Of a stretch of 64,000 nt of DNA, positions 1 to 10,319 are shown piece after piece. Origin of the DNA: Ostrinia nubilalis (lineage: Eukaryota; Arthropoda; Insecta; Lepidoptera; Crambidae). Both the position numbers and the translations under genes were made by a program. Position 1 is the stretch's first letter, and the number at the start of each line of letters is the position of its first letter. The stretch is taken from NCBI RefSeq assembly GCF_963855985.1, contig NW_026973569.1:124001-188000 (forward strand), read 5' to 3'. The notes below the pieces were generated by a model, which saw only the letters and a list, made by a program, of their open reading frames with translations, was not told where the DNA came from and did not search any database.

Positions 1-33
1 CGTAACCTAACCTTACAATTTACAAAGTTAGAG

Positions 34-772
34 TTATAAACTTTTAATTAATAAAAATATCAATTTAGCCGCGTCGGACAATGGTTCGGCTAGTATGCTT
101 TGATAAGTACCAACATCTACACAATTTATTTGTAATTGACTTATAACAAGTTGTCGCTGTCTTTCGTTCCTGACACACTCCGTCAACAAATGTAGGACAT
201 CTTCGATTTTATCGCAGACTTCACAATTAGGCGACTCAACTTTTTTCATCAAATATCCAAACTTGTTTGACGGATAGTGTCCAGATCTAAGCCTATGCAT
301 TGTTACAACAAACATTCTACTGACTTTCCCATAACTAAACCAAGGAGTTCGAAGAGGCTGACTTTGTATGGTTTTATACCAAATACCTTTAATTTCAGAT
401 TGTTCGTTAAAATATACCTTCCATTTATTATAGCAAAATTTTTTATAACTTGACAAAAACTCCTGGTAAAATGGTTCAATTAAGTAGTGTCTACCTTCCG
501 TTACAGCTAATTTTGAAAGACGGTCAGCCTTTTCGTTTCCACTTAAGCCTACATGTGATGGAATCCACTGCAGTCTCAGACATACGCCGTTTCTATTAAA
601 ACTTAGGATGTTTGAAAGAATTTTATAAGCTATCGATACACCTCTGTATCCAGAGGCGCATCGAGCTATATGCTGCAATGCACTCCAACTATCAGAAAAG
701 ATAACAATTTTTCTAAAACTTTTACTTGCAGCAAATTCTAAGGCTTCGTAGATAGATGAAAGAGAAATAGAA
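34..772 (-). pseudogene. 5'-truncated LINE: RNase H end and C-terminal Cys-rich tail
   Basis: A minus-strand frame is open from about 772 to a stop near 34. It contains the second half of an RNase H domain: FSDSWSAL with a catalytic Asp, then WIPSHVGLSGNEKADRLSK with the His/Asp motif. A tail with CEVCDKIEDVLHLLTEC follows, the Cys/His-rich end usual in RNase H-bearing LINEs (I, R1, LOA and related). No RT or endonuclease lies upstream; the frame stops in an A-rich run at 773-801. It is therefore a 5'-truncated or interrupted copy and cannot be active alone. The exact clade is not certain. Confidence 0.75.
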
Positions 773-801
773 GAAAAAAAAATAAAAAAAAATAAAAATA
801 A

Positions 802-1158
802 GTGTCATTTTATTTCTTAATTAATATTTCTTCACCTCACATTTAATTTTCACGAGTTCGCCTCATGCTTTTCATTTTTATTACGCACGTTGTGCCACGT
901 TAAAGAAAGGGTGATGTGGCGTATTTACTGGTACTATATAAAATCGAAGAGAGAGAAGTCAGTCATGAAACATAGGTGAGGGCCCAAGCGCGAAATGTTG
1001 CGGGGCCGCCGCCAGTAAACTGAGGTGTGAGAGAGGAGCAGACAAGTTCGGCGAGCATGACGCGCATGACCCCTCGGTGAGCATCTGTGCCAATGGGTTA
1101 CGTAATAAATGTTTGTTAGTATCGTGCGCTAAGGACTAACCATGTAATCACCGCAATA
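802..1158 (+). other. Promoter-like segment, possible LTR fragment
   Basis: No gene is seen. The stretch has a TATA box (ctatataaaat near 933), an insect initiator-like TCAGTC about 25 bases downstream, a GC-rich leader with a short GGGGCCGCCGCC tract, and an AATAAATG polyadenylation-like signal near 1103. TATA, initiator and poly(A) signal within about 350 bp is the layout of a retrotransposon LTR, but no clean TG...CA ends or target duplication could be fixed. Assignment as an LTR is inference. Confidence 0.3.
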
Positions 1159-1680
1159 TATGTATAATATATGTGCTTTGAATTTATGAATGGGTAGTTC
1201 TACAACAGTTTGTGGTAATTTATTAAATAATTTAATACATTTCCCCATAAATGTATTCCCAATGTTATGCAGTCTGAAATTTGGAACGGCAAGTTTATTT
1301 TTGTTTCTTGTATTAAAGTTATGCAAATCGCTCTTTTTCGTGAATTGCTCTATATTTTTGCGAACATATAAAAGGTTTTCATAAATGAACTGTGAAGCTA
1401 CTGTCAGTATGTTAATTTCCTTAAAAAATTCTTTCAAGGAAAATCGGGGTCCAAGGTTATAAATGGCCCGCACTGCTCTCTTCTGCAGAACAAACACAGT
1501 TTCAATGTCCGCGGCTGAGCCCCACAACAATATGCCGTATGACATTATACTGTGAAAATAGCTAAAATATACTAGCCTTGCCGTTTCAATGTCAGTTAAT
1601 TGCCTTATCTTTCTCACTGCAAAAGCAGCCGAACTGAGCCTTTTTGACAAAATAATCAGAATCTTGAAATTCGGCACGAA
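1159..1680 (-). pseudogene. LINE reverse transcriptase C-terminal fragment (unit 1)
   Basis: The minus-strand frame encodes the thumb/connection end of a Jockey- or CR1-like LINE RT. It starts in FKILIILSKRLSSAAFAVRK, passes FSYFHSIMSYGILLWG (the conserved YG..LWG region) and LQKRAVRAIYNL, and ends with NKLPQTVVELPIHKFKAHI. Endonuclease and catalytic RT motifs are absent, so it is a fragment. The start codon is artificial: homology to LINEs continues to the 5' truncation near 1680. The same fragment recurs at 11603-12168 and 21244-21810, where the C-terminus reads on into extra codons because the unit border differs. Confidence 0.8.
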
Positions 1681-1872
1681 GCAACGTTATATAGTACAGA
1701 TAAAGGAAAAATTGCGAAAATGATAAATTTGAAGTTACATAAAATATTAAAATGTTAATTTTGCTTACATGACATAAAATATTTTTTTAATAATTATAAA
1801 CTTACTACCTACCCTTTTTCACATGAACGCGTAGAGATATTAAAGTTGAAATTCATATCAAACACTTCTTAA
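1681..1872. other. AT-rich spacer
   Basis: AT-rich sequence between the RT fragment and the hAT element. Its last eight bases (1865-1872, cttcttaa) are the left target duplication of the hAT element. Nothing else is recognised. Confidence 0.5.
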
Positions 1873-3253
1873 TAGTGTCCGACCGAATGTTCGGTTTCGG
1901 TTTCGTTTTCGGTTGAGTTTCGGTAAAAACACGAGTTTCGGTTTAGTTTCGTTTTCGGCGGCAAACTTGCCGAAACTACGACCGAAACCGAATGTGCATT
2001 CGGGAGTTTCCGCGCTGTTATCGGTCATGTTCGGCGCGTTGAATGAGTGAATGAATCCGATCAGAGCCAATGTCGTGATTCGCTGGCTTGTTTGTTTGCT
2101 GTTAGTTTTGCTTTTTTGTGGTGGCAAGTTTTCGAGTGTTTCATTTTGAATTTGGTAAGTTTTATCTCGTTTTATGTCGTTATAACATAAGAGCGGGTAG
2201 TAAACATAAAAAAAAATATTCAATATGACTGATAAAAGTATAATCAAGTTTAATCTAACCTATTTTTTTTTTTTTATAAATCCGCGGGATAGACAAAAAA
2301 ACATTTTTTTGGTTCGCAAATGCTATACATTAGTTATGTAGTTAGTAATCACTATAGTGCATTTCATGGTGATAATATTATGGATTCAGAGTTTCAAAGT
2401 TCATTTTAGTATTTATCACCAAGGTATCCAAGTGGCAAGTACAGTAGATACTAACGTACGTACTACCAATTTTGTTTTGAGAAATTATTAAGGTAAAAGA
2501 CCCTACTATGAGACGGGATATGTAGATGTAATTAAAAAAATCTAGACTATAAATCCTTCTTTTTCTTTTTTAATACATAATTTGATACCTTTTAGAGTAA
2601 AAAGGCGCGTTATAAGTTCAATTTTAATGCATTATGTAATAGTTAAATTTTAGTAAATAGAATAGTAGAACATGAATGTCAGAGTTCTTGCATTTTTGTA
2701 TGAAAGTTGCCGTTTTATTATTTATACCAGAAAAAAACTACGAATTATGTGGCAATTTTTAGTTTAACCGTGTTAATGTCCTAATATCTGCTTATCAATA
2801 TGCAAGATCCCCTTACATTAAGTATAGATTATACCTAACAGACAATCTTTCTTTTGTTGTAGTATTCTTCAATCATCGATGATAAAAGAACAATGTCGTT
2901 AAAAAACAGCATATGGCAATATTTTGAAACAATTCCATCTGATTTATCGAAAGCTAAGTGCAAACAGTGCAATAAATTATATTCACTAGGAAGTTCCGTT
3001 CGAGTCTAGAAGGCAAACTATTACTGGTTTGAAACTACACTTGTCTAAATAGCATGAAAATCTATGTGATTTAAAGAGAAAACAATAAAGTCTGACTGAT
3101 TATAATAACGTTTTCTTTATTTTTCCCTCAAAATATGAGCCTTGTAAGGAAGTTTCGGTTTCGGTTTCGGTTTCGGCCGAAATAGACACCGTTGCCGAAA
3201 TTCGTTTTCGGTTTCGGTTTCGGTCGTAATACTAGTTTAGTAGTCGGACACTA
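1873..3253 (+). mobile_element. Degenerate hAT-type transposon with TTTCGG subterminal repeats (unit 1)
   Basis: Ends are inverted repeats, TAGTGTCCGAC at 1873 and GTCGGACACTA ending at 3253. They are flanked by a perfect 8-bp direct repeat CTTCTTAA (1865-1872 and 3254-3261), the target duplication length of hAT elements. Both subterminal regions are packed with TTTCGG hexamers in both orientations (about 1880-2000 and 3150-3230), probable transposase binding clusters. A broken BED-type zinc finger lies inside at 2893-3062. No DDE/hATC catalytic region is left, so it is non-autonomous. An open frame at 1858-2247 on the minus strand runs out of the element and looks accidental. Confidence 0.88.
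2893..3062 (+). pseudogene. BED-type zinc finger remnant of a hAT transposase (unit 1)
   Basis: ATG at 2893 opens SIWQYFETIPSDLSKAKCKQ followed by CNKLYSLGSS, the first half of a BED finger with its CxxC pair. The frame stops at TAG 3007-3009. The finger continues after a one-base shift as ITGLKLHLSK-stop-HE, giving the two expected His residues. A frameshift plus stops therefore kill the domain. BED fingers are the usual N-terminal DNA-binding domain of hAT transposases, in agreement with the 8-bp target duplication. Confidence 0.8.
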
Positions 3254-3261
3254 CTTCTTAA

Positions 3262-3856
3262 ATCTAATTGCCTCTAAACTGTGAAAAATTCTAAATCAAC
3301 GCAAAAATTCAAAACGCTTTAAAACGATGACTATAAAATGTTGTAAATAAATAACTTTAATAAAAGAACTATTACAAGGTACTGGCCTACTATTTTAGTT
3401 ATATTATAAAATAAAAAATATTAACTATGTTGACTCTCACAAAATTACCATAACTATGATTGTTCTAAACTGAACGGTTTGCGCGAGAGTGACTTCCAAA
3501 GTATTAAAATGTGTCCCCTCTCTGTAAGTTCCAAAATAAGATAATATTAAAACTAAAAAAAATATATAATGTGCATTACGCATTACCATACAATTGGTTT
3601 GAACGATATCTAGTAAGTAATTTGATTTAATACGTCATAAATTGTAAACCGCTACGTTTGTACGGCGGAACCCTCGGTGTGCGAGTCCGACTCGCACTTG
3701 GCCGGTTTTTTTATAGGTAATATAAAAAAAATATGGAAGACCAATACCCCTGGACAGATCTCTAAAAGTAACTTTTCTGATCTCTGCAAAAAATATCTAA
3801 GTTTATGTAAAAAAAAAAAGAAATTTAAATAAAATCTCAAGATTTCATAAGAAATA
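3262..3856. other. AT-rich stretch with a common moth repeat tail
   Basis: Mostly AT-rich and unassigned. Near 3655-3710 is a GC-richer segment with a short hairpin, GAGTCCGACTCGCAC, inside GGAACCCTCGGTGTGCGAG...TTGGCCGG followed by a T run. From memory this looks like a tail seen very often in lepidopteran interspersed repeats. The SINE of units 2 and 3 is absent here: the unbroken target aataaaagaactattac is at about 3358-3374. Confidence 0.4.
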
Positions 3857-5458
3857 CCCAAGTAGGGAGCGTTGCTTAGGATTCAGTAAAATTGCTCGAT
3901 ACATCTTCTCAACATCTCCAGAAATTATATATTTGTGTTACCTGAACCTAATTAAAATTGAAAATAAATCATTCTGTATAGTTGGACCGACGTATTGGAT
4001 GTCGTTGAGTGATACGCCTGACGTAGACTTAGCAGACGCGTCAAAAACTACTCGCAGCTTCGTTGTTTTGCTAGATTCTCGCAATACGTCAGCCATGGTG
4101 GGGCAAGAAATAGCTAATTTTATGCCGATCACCGTTCGATAAGTTTGTGTCCCAAAAATTCGTACTCATCCATGAAATCCATGTACCTACATACGTATAA
4201 ATGTAGCATCGCGCTCGAAACGTTTCTCTAAAGTTAAAAACCTACGTTTAGCCATAGCGTATGAGTCACCGAGAACGCTGGGTTCCGCACTGAGCGGCAT
4301 GGTAACAATAAACTGACCGTCCGGACTACGTTTGGTATTTAACATGAAACTTTCACGCACGCGCGTTCATCCAAAGAAAGACAATGTTTAGGAGAAATTG
4401 AATCTAGCTCCCAAAATTTTGATAATTGTATGCTGTTTGTTTTTGAAAAATTACAAAAATATGAATGAGTAACGTTTAAATTATTATTAGTAGGTACAGA
4501 ACCAGAAATTAACCAACCCAATTTTGTTTCACATAATTTTGGCAAGTTTTTTTCCTAAATTTATGTGATTACTCTGAATTACTTCCCAAAATATTTCAGC
4601 TCCTAGTAGAATATCTATATCTGTTGGAATGTTAAATGATGAGTCCGCTAAAATTAGTCCTGTAGGAATTGGTATGCAATTCATATTTATGTAGGATGCT
4701 GGCAATTTTTTATTTATTTCAGGCAAAATGTGGCAATTAATTTTAATTGAGTACTCATTATGCATTGATTCGATGGTGAGGTTGCAAGACTGTGTACTAG
4801 TACTAGTTATATTGTTAATACCTGTAACCTTGGATGGAACTGTCGCCAAGTCGGGACAATCCGAGCTTGGTACACACGGCGTCAGTACCAAAGTGAACTG
4901 GACTAACGTTGTCGAGCAGGACTCTGGCGCTGTACCTTTGACCTTTGTCGCTCACCGCTCTCACCACAGCTGTGGAAAGCAAGATATGACTTTGAGAATT
5001 AGGTTGTATATCTGCAGAAAATGAAACATTGTTACTAAAGCCTGGTCCGTGAGCACGTAGAATCCCGTCCAATGACCCCAAGCTGCCCATCTCTGTCGCT
5101 CGCACGTAATTATGTTGCTGTCGCGCTCGCACACTCACTGCGGGCGCGCGTCGCACAGTCGCGACAGCAATATAATTACGCGCGAGCGATAAGGATGGGT
5201 AGCTTGGGGTCATTGGACGGGATTCTACGTGCTCACGGACCAGGCTTTAGTAGTAGGCATTGGATGACGTTCTACTTTATTGTTGGATTGGTCTAAGTGA
5301 AAGTAAAGTGTTGTGGTTATCTTTGCAATATTTGCAGCATGAAAACCTACAGCGCTTTTCTACGTGGCCTTCCCGTAAACAGGTCATGCATACCCCGAGA
5401 CGTTTTGCCTTTTGTAATCTATTTTCTACAGTAAGACTTCTAAAAGAATCACATGAGT

Positions 5459-5460
<2 letters not shown>
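3857..5460 (-). pseudogene. BEL/Pao retrotransposon relic: gag knuckle, protease, early RT (unit 1)
   Basis: Read from right to left on the minus strand. A gag zinc-knuckle region comes first (KAKRLGVCMTCLREGHVEKR, then CRFSCCKYC; 5277-5460). After the MITE at 5038-5247 follows a BEL/Pao-type aspartic protease region (DIDILLGAEIFWEV, 4529-4891), then the linker TKLGWLISGS (4339-4545). RT follows with [20 protein letters not shown] and [17 protein letters not shown] (3938-4132), and the next motif GDVEKMYRAILLNP ends near 3857. Frames change several times and stops occur at about 4140-4200, so it is dead. RT catalytic residues, RNase H and integrase are missing. Family identification is firm. 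Confidence 0.9.
5038..5247. mobile_element. TA-flanked palindromic MITE (AAGCCTGGTCCG family) in Pao (unit 1)
   Basis: A 210-bp near-perfect palindrome begins AAGCCTGGTCCGTGAGCACG and ends with the reverse complement, with TA on both sides (5036-5037, 5248-5249). The arms carry ACGTAATTATGTTGCTGTCGC and its complement. The TA duplication suggests a Tc1/mariner-type source. It splits the Pao gag knuckle from the protease. Open frames across it on either strand are by-products of the palindrome. A further family member is at 50944-51159. Confidence 0.88.
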
Positions 5461-5551
<91 letters not shown>

Positions 5552-5690
5552 AAAACATTTATTTGGTTCCAATTTAAAATATAACACACAGAATCAGATA
5601 ACAAAAAACAAGTACAAGTTAGAACCAAAATTGGCCACCGCTCAGTATGTGTCATGCTCTGGAGTGGTAAATAGGTGAAAATAATTTAAT
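5461..5690 (-). mobile_element. LINE/SINE 3' end with (TTTC)n tail (unit 1)
   Basis: On the minus strand a short body (5690 to 5554) ends in AATAAATGTTTTTC and a long TTTC tail, seen on the plus strand as (GAAA)n at 5461-5553. AATAAA followed by a simple-sequence tail is the usual 3' end of a 5'-truncated LINE or SINE. It lies inside the Pao gag. Tail length differs in units 2 and 3 (about 16212-16296 and 25853-25921), as expected from slippage. Confidence 0.6.
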
Positions 5691-6064
5691 TATTTTAATT
5701 TTCATACAAATCGGATTTCATAAAATTTATTTTGTATGAAAATTAAAAAAATTTAAATGATGATATCAAATTTCTGACTTCACCATACCATTTATATGCC
5801 TATGTTAACATGGGCTAGTGTCGGCTCATATACCCATTTACCTAACACCCTGTATCAGGTGTTATTTTTTAACTGATAATACTTTACCAACACATCTAAA
5901 AAAATCATACAAATAAGACCCAAGTGTTTTTTCAAAAATATTCAGGCTAGTTTTCGAGTAAAACGACAAAGAATGTTTCGAAAAAAATAAAAAATAAATC
6001 ATCCTTTGAGCGCGGTGAGTACTCGTTTACGCACTATCGAAGTAGCCGGCCGAGGGCAACGACC
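5691..6064. other. Unassigned flank with two inverted repeats; target of the gypsy insertion
   Basis: Contains a 16-bp inverted repeat (TTAATTTTCATACAAA near 5695-5712 and its complement near 5731-5748). Another, ACACCCTGTATCAGGTGT (about 5847-5864), is followed by a repeat that recurs inverted at 61690-61770. The last ~65 bp are GC-richer and end GACC (6061-6064), the left target duplication of the gypsy LTR. No coding sequence seen. Confidence 0.45.
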
Positions 6065-6260
6065 TGTTATGAGCCTCAGAGGATTTGGGTTTTTAAAAAA
6101 GAACACGAGATTAATAGGATAAGACAGCCGTCTAGTTCGGATGGTGGATTGAGACTGGCGTGGAGATGCGAGGGATCGCAGGCTATGGATAGAAAAGGAT
6201 GAGTCGGCAAAAGGCGAAATGTCAAGTAAGCAATATAGGGTGCGAGGGCTATCTGTAACA
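6065..6260 (-). mobile_element. Gypsy 3' LTR copy (unit 1)
   Basis: A 196-bp LTR, minus orientation, TGTTACAG...CTCATAACA, identical to the 5' LTR at 44336-44531. To its right (upstream in its own orientation) is GGGAGG, a short polypurine tract, which identifies it as a 3' LTR with internal sequence to the right. Its outer flank is GACC. Only ~91 bp of internal gypsy sequence follow before unrelated DNA, so it is the duplicated end of the provirus at 26434-44531, not an independent insertion. Confidence 0.85.
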
Positions 6261-7319
6261 CCTCCCGGGGGTAGACTAAACATCGGGGTGAAATGAGCGA
6301 TGTTTAGGAAAAAACGGAAAAAGGTAAGTATTTAGGTTTTACACATTTCTGATCGGATGATTTCTATTCATTAGTGATCGGCTGTACTAAAGTGAACTAA
6401 AAGACCGATTTGAACGACCAAGACGGAATAGTTCGTTCTCGTTCACTTAATTAAAGGAATTGCTTCCTATTAGTACATAGTACATGTACTACACAAGCCT
6501 AGTTATGGCGTATCCGCACATGCCGGGCGGCACGGCCGGTTCGGTTCGGTTCGGTTCTGGGTATTAGTCCTGACCTAAATTAACTGGTGGATCTATTAAT
6601 CCGGTCCACAATATCTTCTAATTACCAATAATTTACGACCTTTCAAAAGACTAGATAGAATGAAAGGTCTAGTATTCATTATATCTAAAAATTATTATGA
6701 GCCACTTAATTTCATAGGAATAGGATGAAAGCACTGACGACCGTCTGCCTCCCACATAATCGCCTTTTGTAACTCGAAAGGTATAAAAATAACAGCTCAT
6801 TCTATTTTTGTTAGGAAATATTCACAGTTACGAGTAATGTAATTTATTTTTCACGATACGGAAAAACGCAACTTTATTTACTACTACTACTTTATTTTAT
6901 AACGTATTTTAGTATTTAATAGGTATTAAAAATGTCTTGGTGTTATTAAAAATCTACAAAACATTCCGTCAAAAGTGATTTTATTTGCTTGTCAGTTTAA
7001 CTAAACGCGCACAGGCGGCGGGCTTCCAGCGCGGTAGCGCGACGGCGCGGCGCTGGATGCCACCCTTCGGCAGTATTTTCAGTCTAGCTCCGAATCCACT
7101 TCCACGCCCACTTTGAAAGTTGGCATGAATGTTCTACACAATATTAGCTATTTAAATAAAAAAAAAAATAAAAAAATCGAAAGGGTCGAACTTTGTGAAA
7201 ATCAAGGAAAAAAAATAATTTGCATTTTTTTTTAGGAAATTTTTTTTTCGTTTCCAAAAATACAGTTAAAAAGCACGGTAAATGAAGTAATAAATCCCGT
7301 GGTTTAATTATTTTAATAT
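6261..7319. other. Gypsy 3' internal stub, then unassigned AT-rich DNA
   Basis: 6261-6351 matches 26630-26720 (gypsy polypurine tract and 3' leader end). Beyond 6351 the sequence is specific to units 1 and 2 and no gene is recognised. Notable pieces are a (GGTTC)4 run near 6538-6555, a GC-rich block at 7008-7075 inside AT-rich DNA, and several A/T homopolymers near 7160-7250. The last bases (7320-7330) are the left target duplication of the RTE element. Confidence 0.5.
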
Positions 7320-7330
7320 ATAATTTTATG

Positions 7331-8935
7331 CTTCTGAAGAGCCCTTAGTACCGGCGTTCCGCCTGCCTTCAAAAGCTCAGCCGTGATTCCATCATCACCC
7401 GGTGCCTTGTTGTTCTTCAGCTGTTTGAGAGCCATTCTAATCTCATACAGACTGACGTCCGGGATATCTTCGGTATAGTGTCGGGTCAGTCTAGCTCTTG
7501 GGTCTTCGGCTAGATTTGTGACAGGTGCGCGTACAGTCGTGTATAATTGTCCGTAGAACTTCTCAACCTCTTCCAATATCTCCGGCCCCGACGAAATGGC
7601 TCTGCCATCCTCTGTCTTCAGCTTGGTCAGTTGACTTTGGCCAACAGACAGATCTCTTGCGAACACTTTAGAGCCTTTGTTTCGCTCAATCGCCTCTTTA
7701 ATACGGTCTGTATTAAATTGGCGTAGGTCGCGAGTCAAAGACTTGGAGATCTGTCTGTTAAGGCGCCGATACTGAGCAGCATCTTCAGAGGACTGCAAAA
7801 CCAAGTTCCGTCTCTCTTCCATGAGTTGATTGGTGAGGTCAGAGATCTTTTTGGTTCCTTTTGAACGACGGGTTTTAAAGAACTTAGACCCAGTCGTTTG
7901 GACAATTTCCACGAACCTGTCATTGTATTCGTCCACATTTTCGCAGTCTCCTAGGCATTCGAAACGATTTTGCAACTCGAGCTGAAAGCTTTCGGGGTTT
8001 TGGAGTTGGATGGGCGCTGGGCGGAGCGTAGACTTCATCAGTCGACATCTCTCGAGCTTGGGTCTGATATTCAATGTGCCTCTTACCATTCGGTGATCGC
8101 TTCCTGTTTTGACCGAATTGATCACAGAGACATCATTGAATATATGCTTCTTCGTCGACAAGATGAAGTCTATCTCATTTTTTGTAGCGCCATTGGGATG
8201 CAGCCATGTCCACTTTCGCTGTTTTGGCTTTCTGAAGAAGGAGTTCATCATAAAGAGGCCCTCCTTCTCCATAAAGCCAGCCAGCAGTTGGCCACGTGCG
8301 TTCCTCTCTCCATACCCAAATTGCCCCACTTTCGGCTCATTATCGCTTCGTTTACCTAGCCTCGCGTTGAAGTCCCCCATCACAACGGTAAAATGGGACC
8401 GGGAGCTATGTATGGCTCTGGAAATATCCTCATACATAGTCTCCACTTCGTCGTCGGGGTGTTCCGTGGTCGGTGCGTATACCTGTATGACCTTCAGCGA
8501 ATACCGTTTGGTGATTCTGAGTATCAGGTACGCTACCCTCGCCGAAACACTCTCGATCTGGACCACGTTGTTGACAAGGGACTTGTGGACGATAAACCCG
8601 ACACCACCCTGGGACTGCTGGTCGCCCTCCCGGTTATAGAGCAGGTTTCCGGATTTGAGAATTATGGTGTCCTCTCCCTCTCTTCGGACTTCACATAATC
8701 CTACGATATCCCACCGTAACCTGCTCAATTCTTCCTCGAGTTCCATTAGCTTCACGTCTGTACGCAGTGTGCGAGCGTTATAGGTTGCCAGGGCCAGAGG
8801 TCGTCGGTGTTGGTAGCTTGGCATCCCCCGGGGATTCTTCGCACCCCTTGCCCCACCGTTACCGTGACCGCTACCGTGGTCCGGGATAGTGGGGCCGCCG
8901 GGGACTAGGGGCCGTTTTTTTGTTTGTGCCACCAT
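7331..8935 (-). pseudogene. RTE ORF, 5' half: AP endonuclease and start of RT (unit 1)
   Basis: From ATG at 8935 (MVAQTKKRPLVPGG) the minus strand codes an RTE AP-like endonuclease that nicks target DNA for reverse transcription: LATYNARTLRTD, LCEVRREGEDT (catalytic Glu), VIQVYAPT, VVMGDFNARLG, SDHRMVRG (catalytic Asp-His). Then comes the RT entry motif LKNNKAPGDDGITAELLKAG. Coding homology stops at LRALQK, where the inversion breakpoint lies (7331). The remaining KHKIIY is read from the target duplication. An upstream in-frame extension beyond 8935 belongs to the other half. Relative to unit 2 it lacks 6 bp (two residues, NQ). Confidence 0.92.
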
Positions 8936-8944
8936 TTTTAAATT

Positions 8945-10319
8945 TTTTAATTTAAATTCCGTCATCCTCGAAGGAAAAACGCCTACGACATGGCACAGAA
9001 GTGTGGTGGTACTCTTCTTCAAAAAAGGTGACAAAACCTTGTTGAAGAATTATAGACCCATCTCACTTCTGAGCCATGTCTACAAGCTGTTTTCGAGAGT
9101 CATTACGAATCGTCTCGCTCGCAGGCTCGACGACTTCCAGCCTCCCGAACAAGCCGGTTTCCGAAAAGGCTTTAGTACCATAGACCACATACATACGCTA
9201 AGGCAGATTATACAGAAGACCGAGGAGTATAATCAACCACTTTGCCTGGCGTTTGTGGATTATGAAAAAGCCTTCGATTCGGTCGAGACCTGGGCAGTGC
9301 TACAGTCTCTCCAAAGGTGCCAAATTGACTATCGATATATCGAAGTGTTGAGGGGTTTGTACAAAAACGCCACAATGTCGGTCCGCCTCCAGGATCGGGA
9401 CTCGAAACCTATCCAGTTGCAGCGAGGGGTAAGACAGGGAGACGTCATATCTCCAAAACTGTTTACCACCGCCCTGGAAGATGTCTTCAAGCTTCTGGAC
9501 TGGAACGGATTTGGCATAAATATCAACGGCGAGTACATCACCCACCTTCGATTCGCGGATGATATCGTAGTCATGGCTGAGACCTTGGAGGATCTAGGCA
9601 CAATGCTCGATGGCCTCAGTAGAGCCTCTCAACAAGTGGGCCTCAGAATGAACATGGACAAGACAAAAATCATGTCTAATGTCCGTGTTGCACCCACTCC
9701 TCTGAAGGTTGGAGACTCTACACTCGAAGTTGTTGACAATTATGTATACCTGGGACAAACAGTCCAGTTAGGTAGGTCCAACTTCGAGAAAGAGGTCAAT
9801 CGTCGAATCCAACTCGGATGGGCAGCGTTCGGGAAGCTTCGCCATATACTCACGTCCGAAATACCGCAGTGTCTTAAGTCGAAAGTATTTGACCAATGCG
9901 TGTTGCCAGTGATGGTATACGGATCTGAGACGTGGTCGCTTACTATGGGCCTCATAAGAAGGCTCAAGGTCACCCAAAGGGCGATGGAGCGGGCTATGCT
10001 CGGAGTTTCCCTGCGTGATCGAATCAGAAATGAGGAGATCCGCAGGAGAACCAAAGTAACCGACATAGCTCGCAGAATTGCTAAAATCAAGTGGCAGTGG
10101 GCGGGGCACATAGCTCGTAGAGACGATGGCCGTTGGGGCAGGAAAGTTCTCGAGTGGCGACCACGGGCTGGAAGACGTAGCGTGGGCAGGCCTCCTACTA
10201 GGTGGACCGACGATCTGGTAAAGGTCGCGGGAAGAGCCTGGATGCGGGCAGCGCAGGACCGTTCATTGTGGAAAACCTTGGGGGAGGCCTTTGTCCAGCA
10301 GTGGACGTCATTTGGCTGA
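8945..10319 (+). pseudogene. RTE ORF, 3' half: RT core and C-terminus (unit 1)
   Basis: The plus strand codes the rest of the same RTE protein. It has RT motifs FKKGDKTLLKNYRPISLLS, FVDYEKAFDSVE (first catalytic Asp), QRGVRQGDVISPKLF and LRFADDIVVMAE (FADD, catalytic Asp pair). A thumb follows, then the RTE C-terminus with WAGHIARRDDGRWG and TLGEAFVQQWTSFG. The true join to the 5' half is near 8945-8957; the open frame upstream to 8889 is antisense of the inverted half. No stops or shifts are seen, so the halves were intact at insertion. Confidence 0.92.

Noticed and set aside
1858..2247. 129-codon minus-strand ORF
   Set aside because: Crosses the hAT border and target duplication, is low in conserved residues, and is shortened by indels in units 2 and 3 without pattern.
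1880..3235. Telomeric repeat interpretation of TTTCGG
   Set aside because: Insect telomeres are TTAGG; the hexamers are confined to the inside of hAT TIRs.
4815..5296. Frames coding MTPSYPSLSLARNY... on both strands
   Set aside because: Produced by the palindromic MITE at 5038-5247; the same peptide appears at 50928-51178 from the fourth copy.
5277..5655. Long FLSFFLSFFLS reading frames
   Set aside because: Translation of the (GAAA)n tract in three frames; only the gag knuckle part (5277-5460) is real. The same applies in units 2 and 3.
7970..8698. Plus-strand ORFs of 101-176 codons
   Set aside because: Antisense shadows of the RTE endonuclease coding sequence; the same holds at 18713-19447 and for minus ORFs under 9300-10111.
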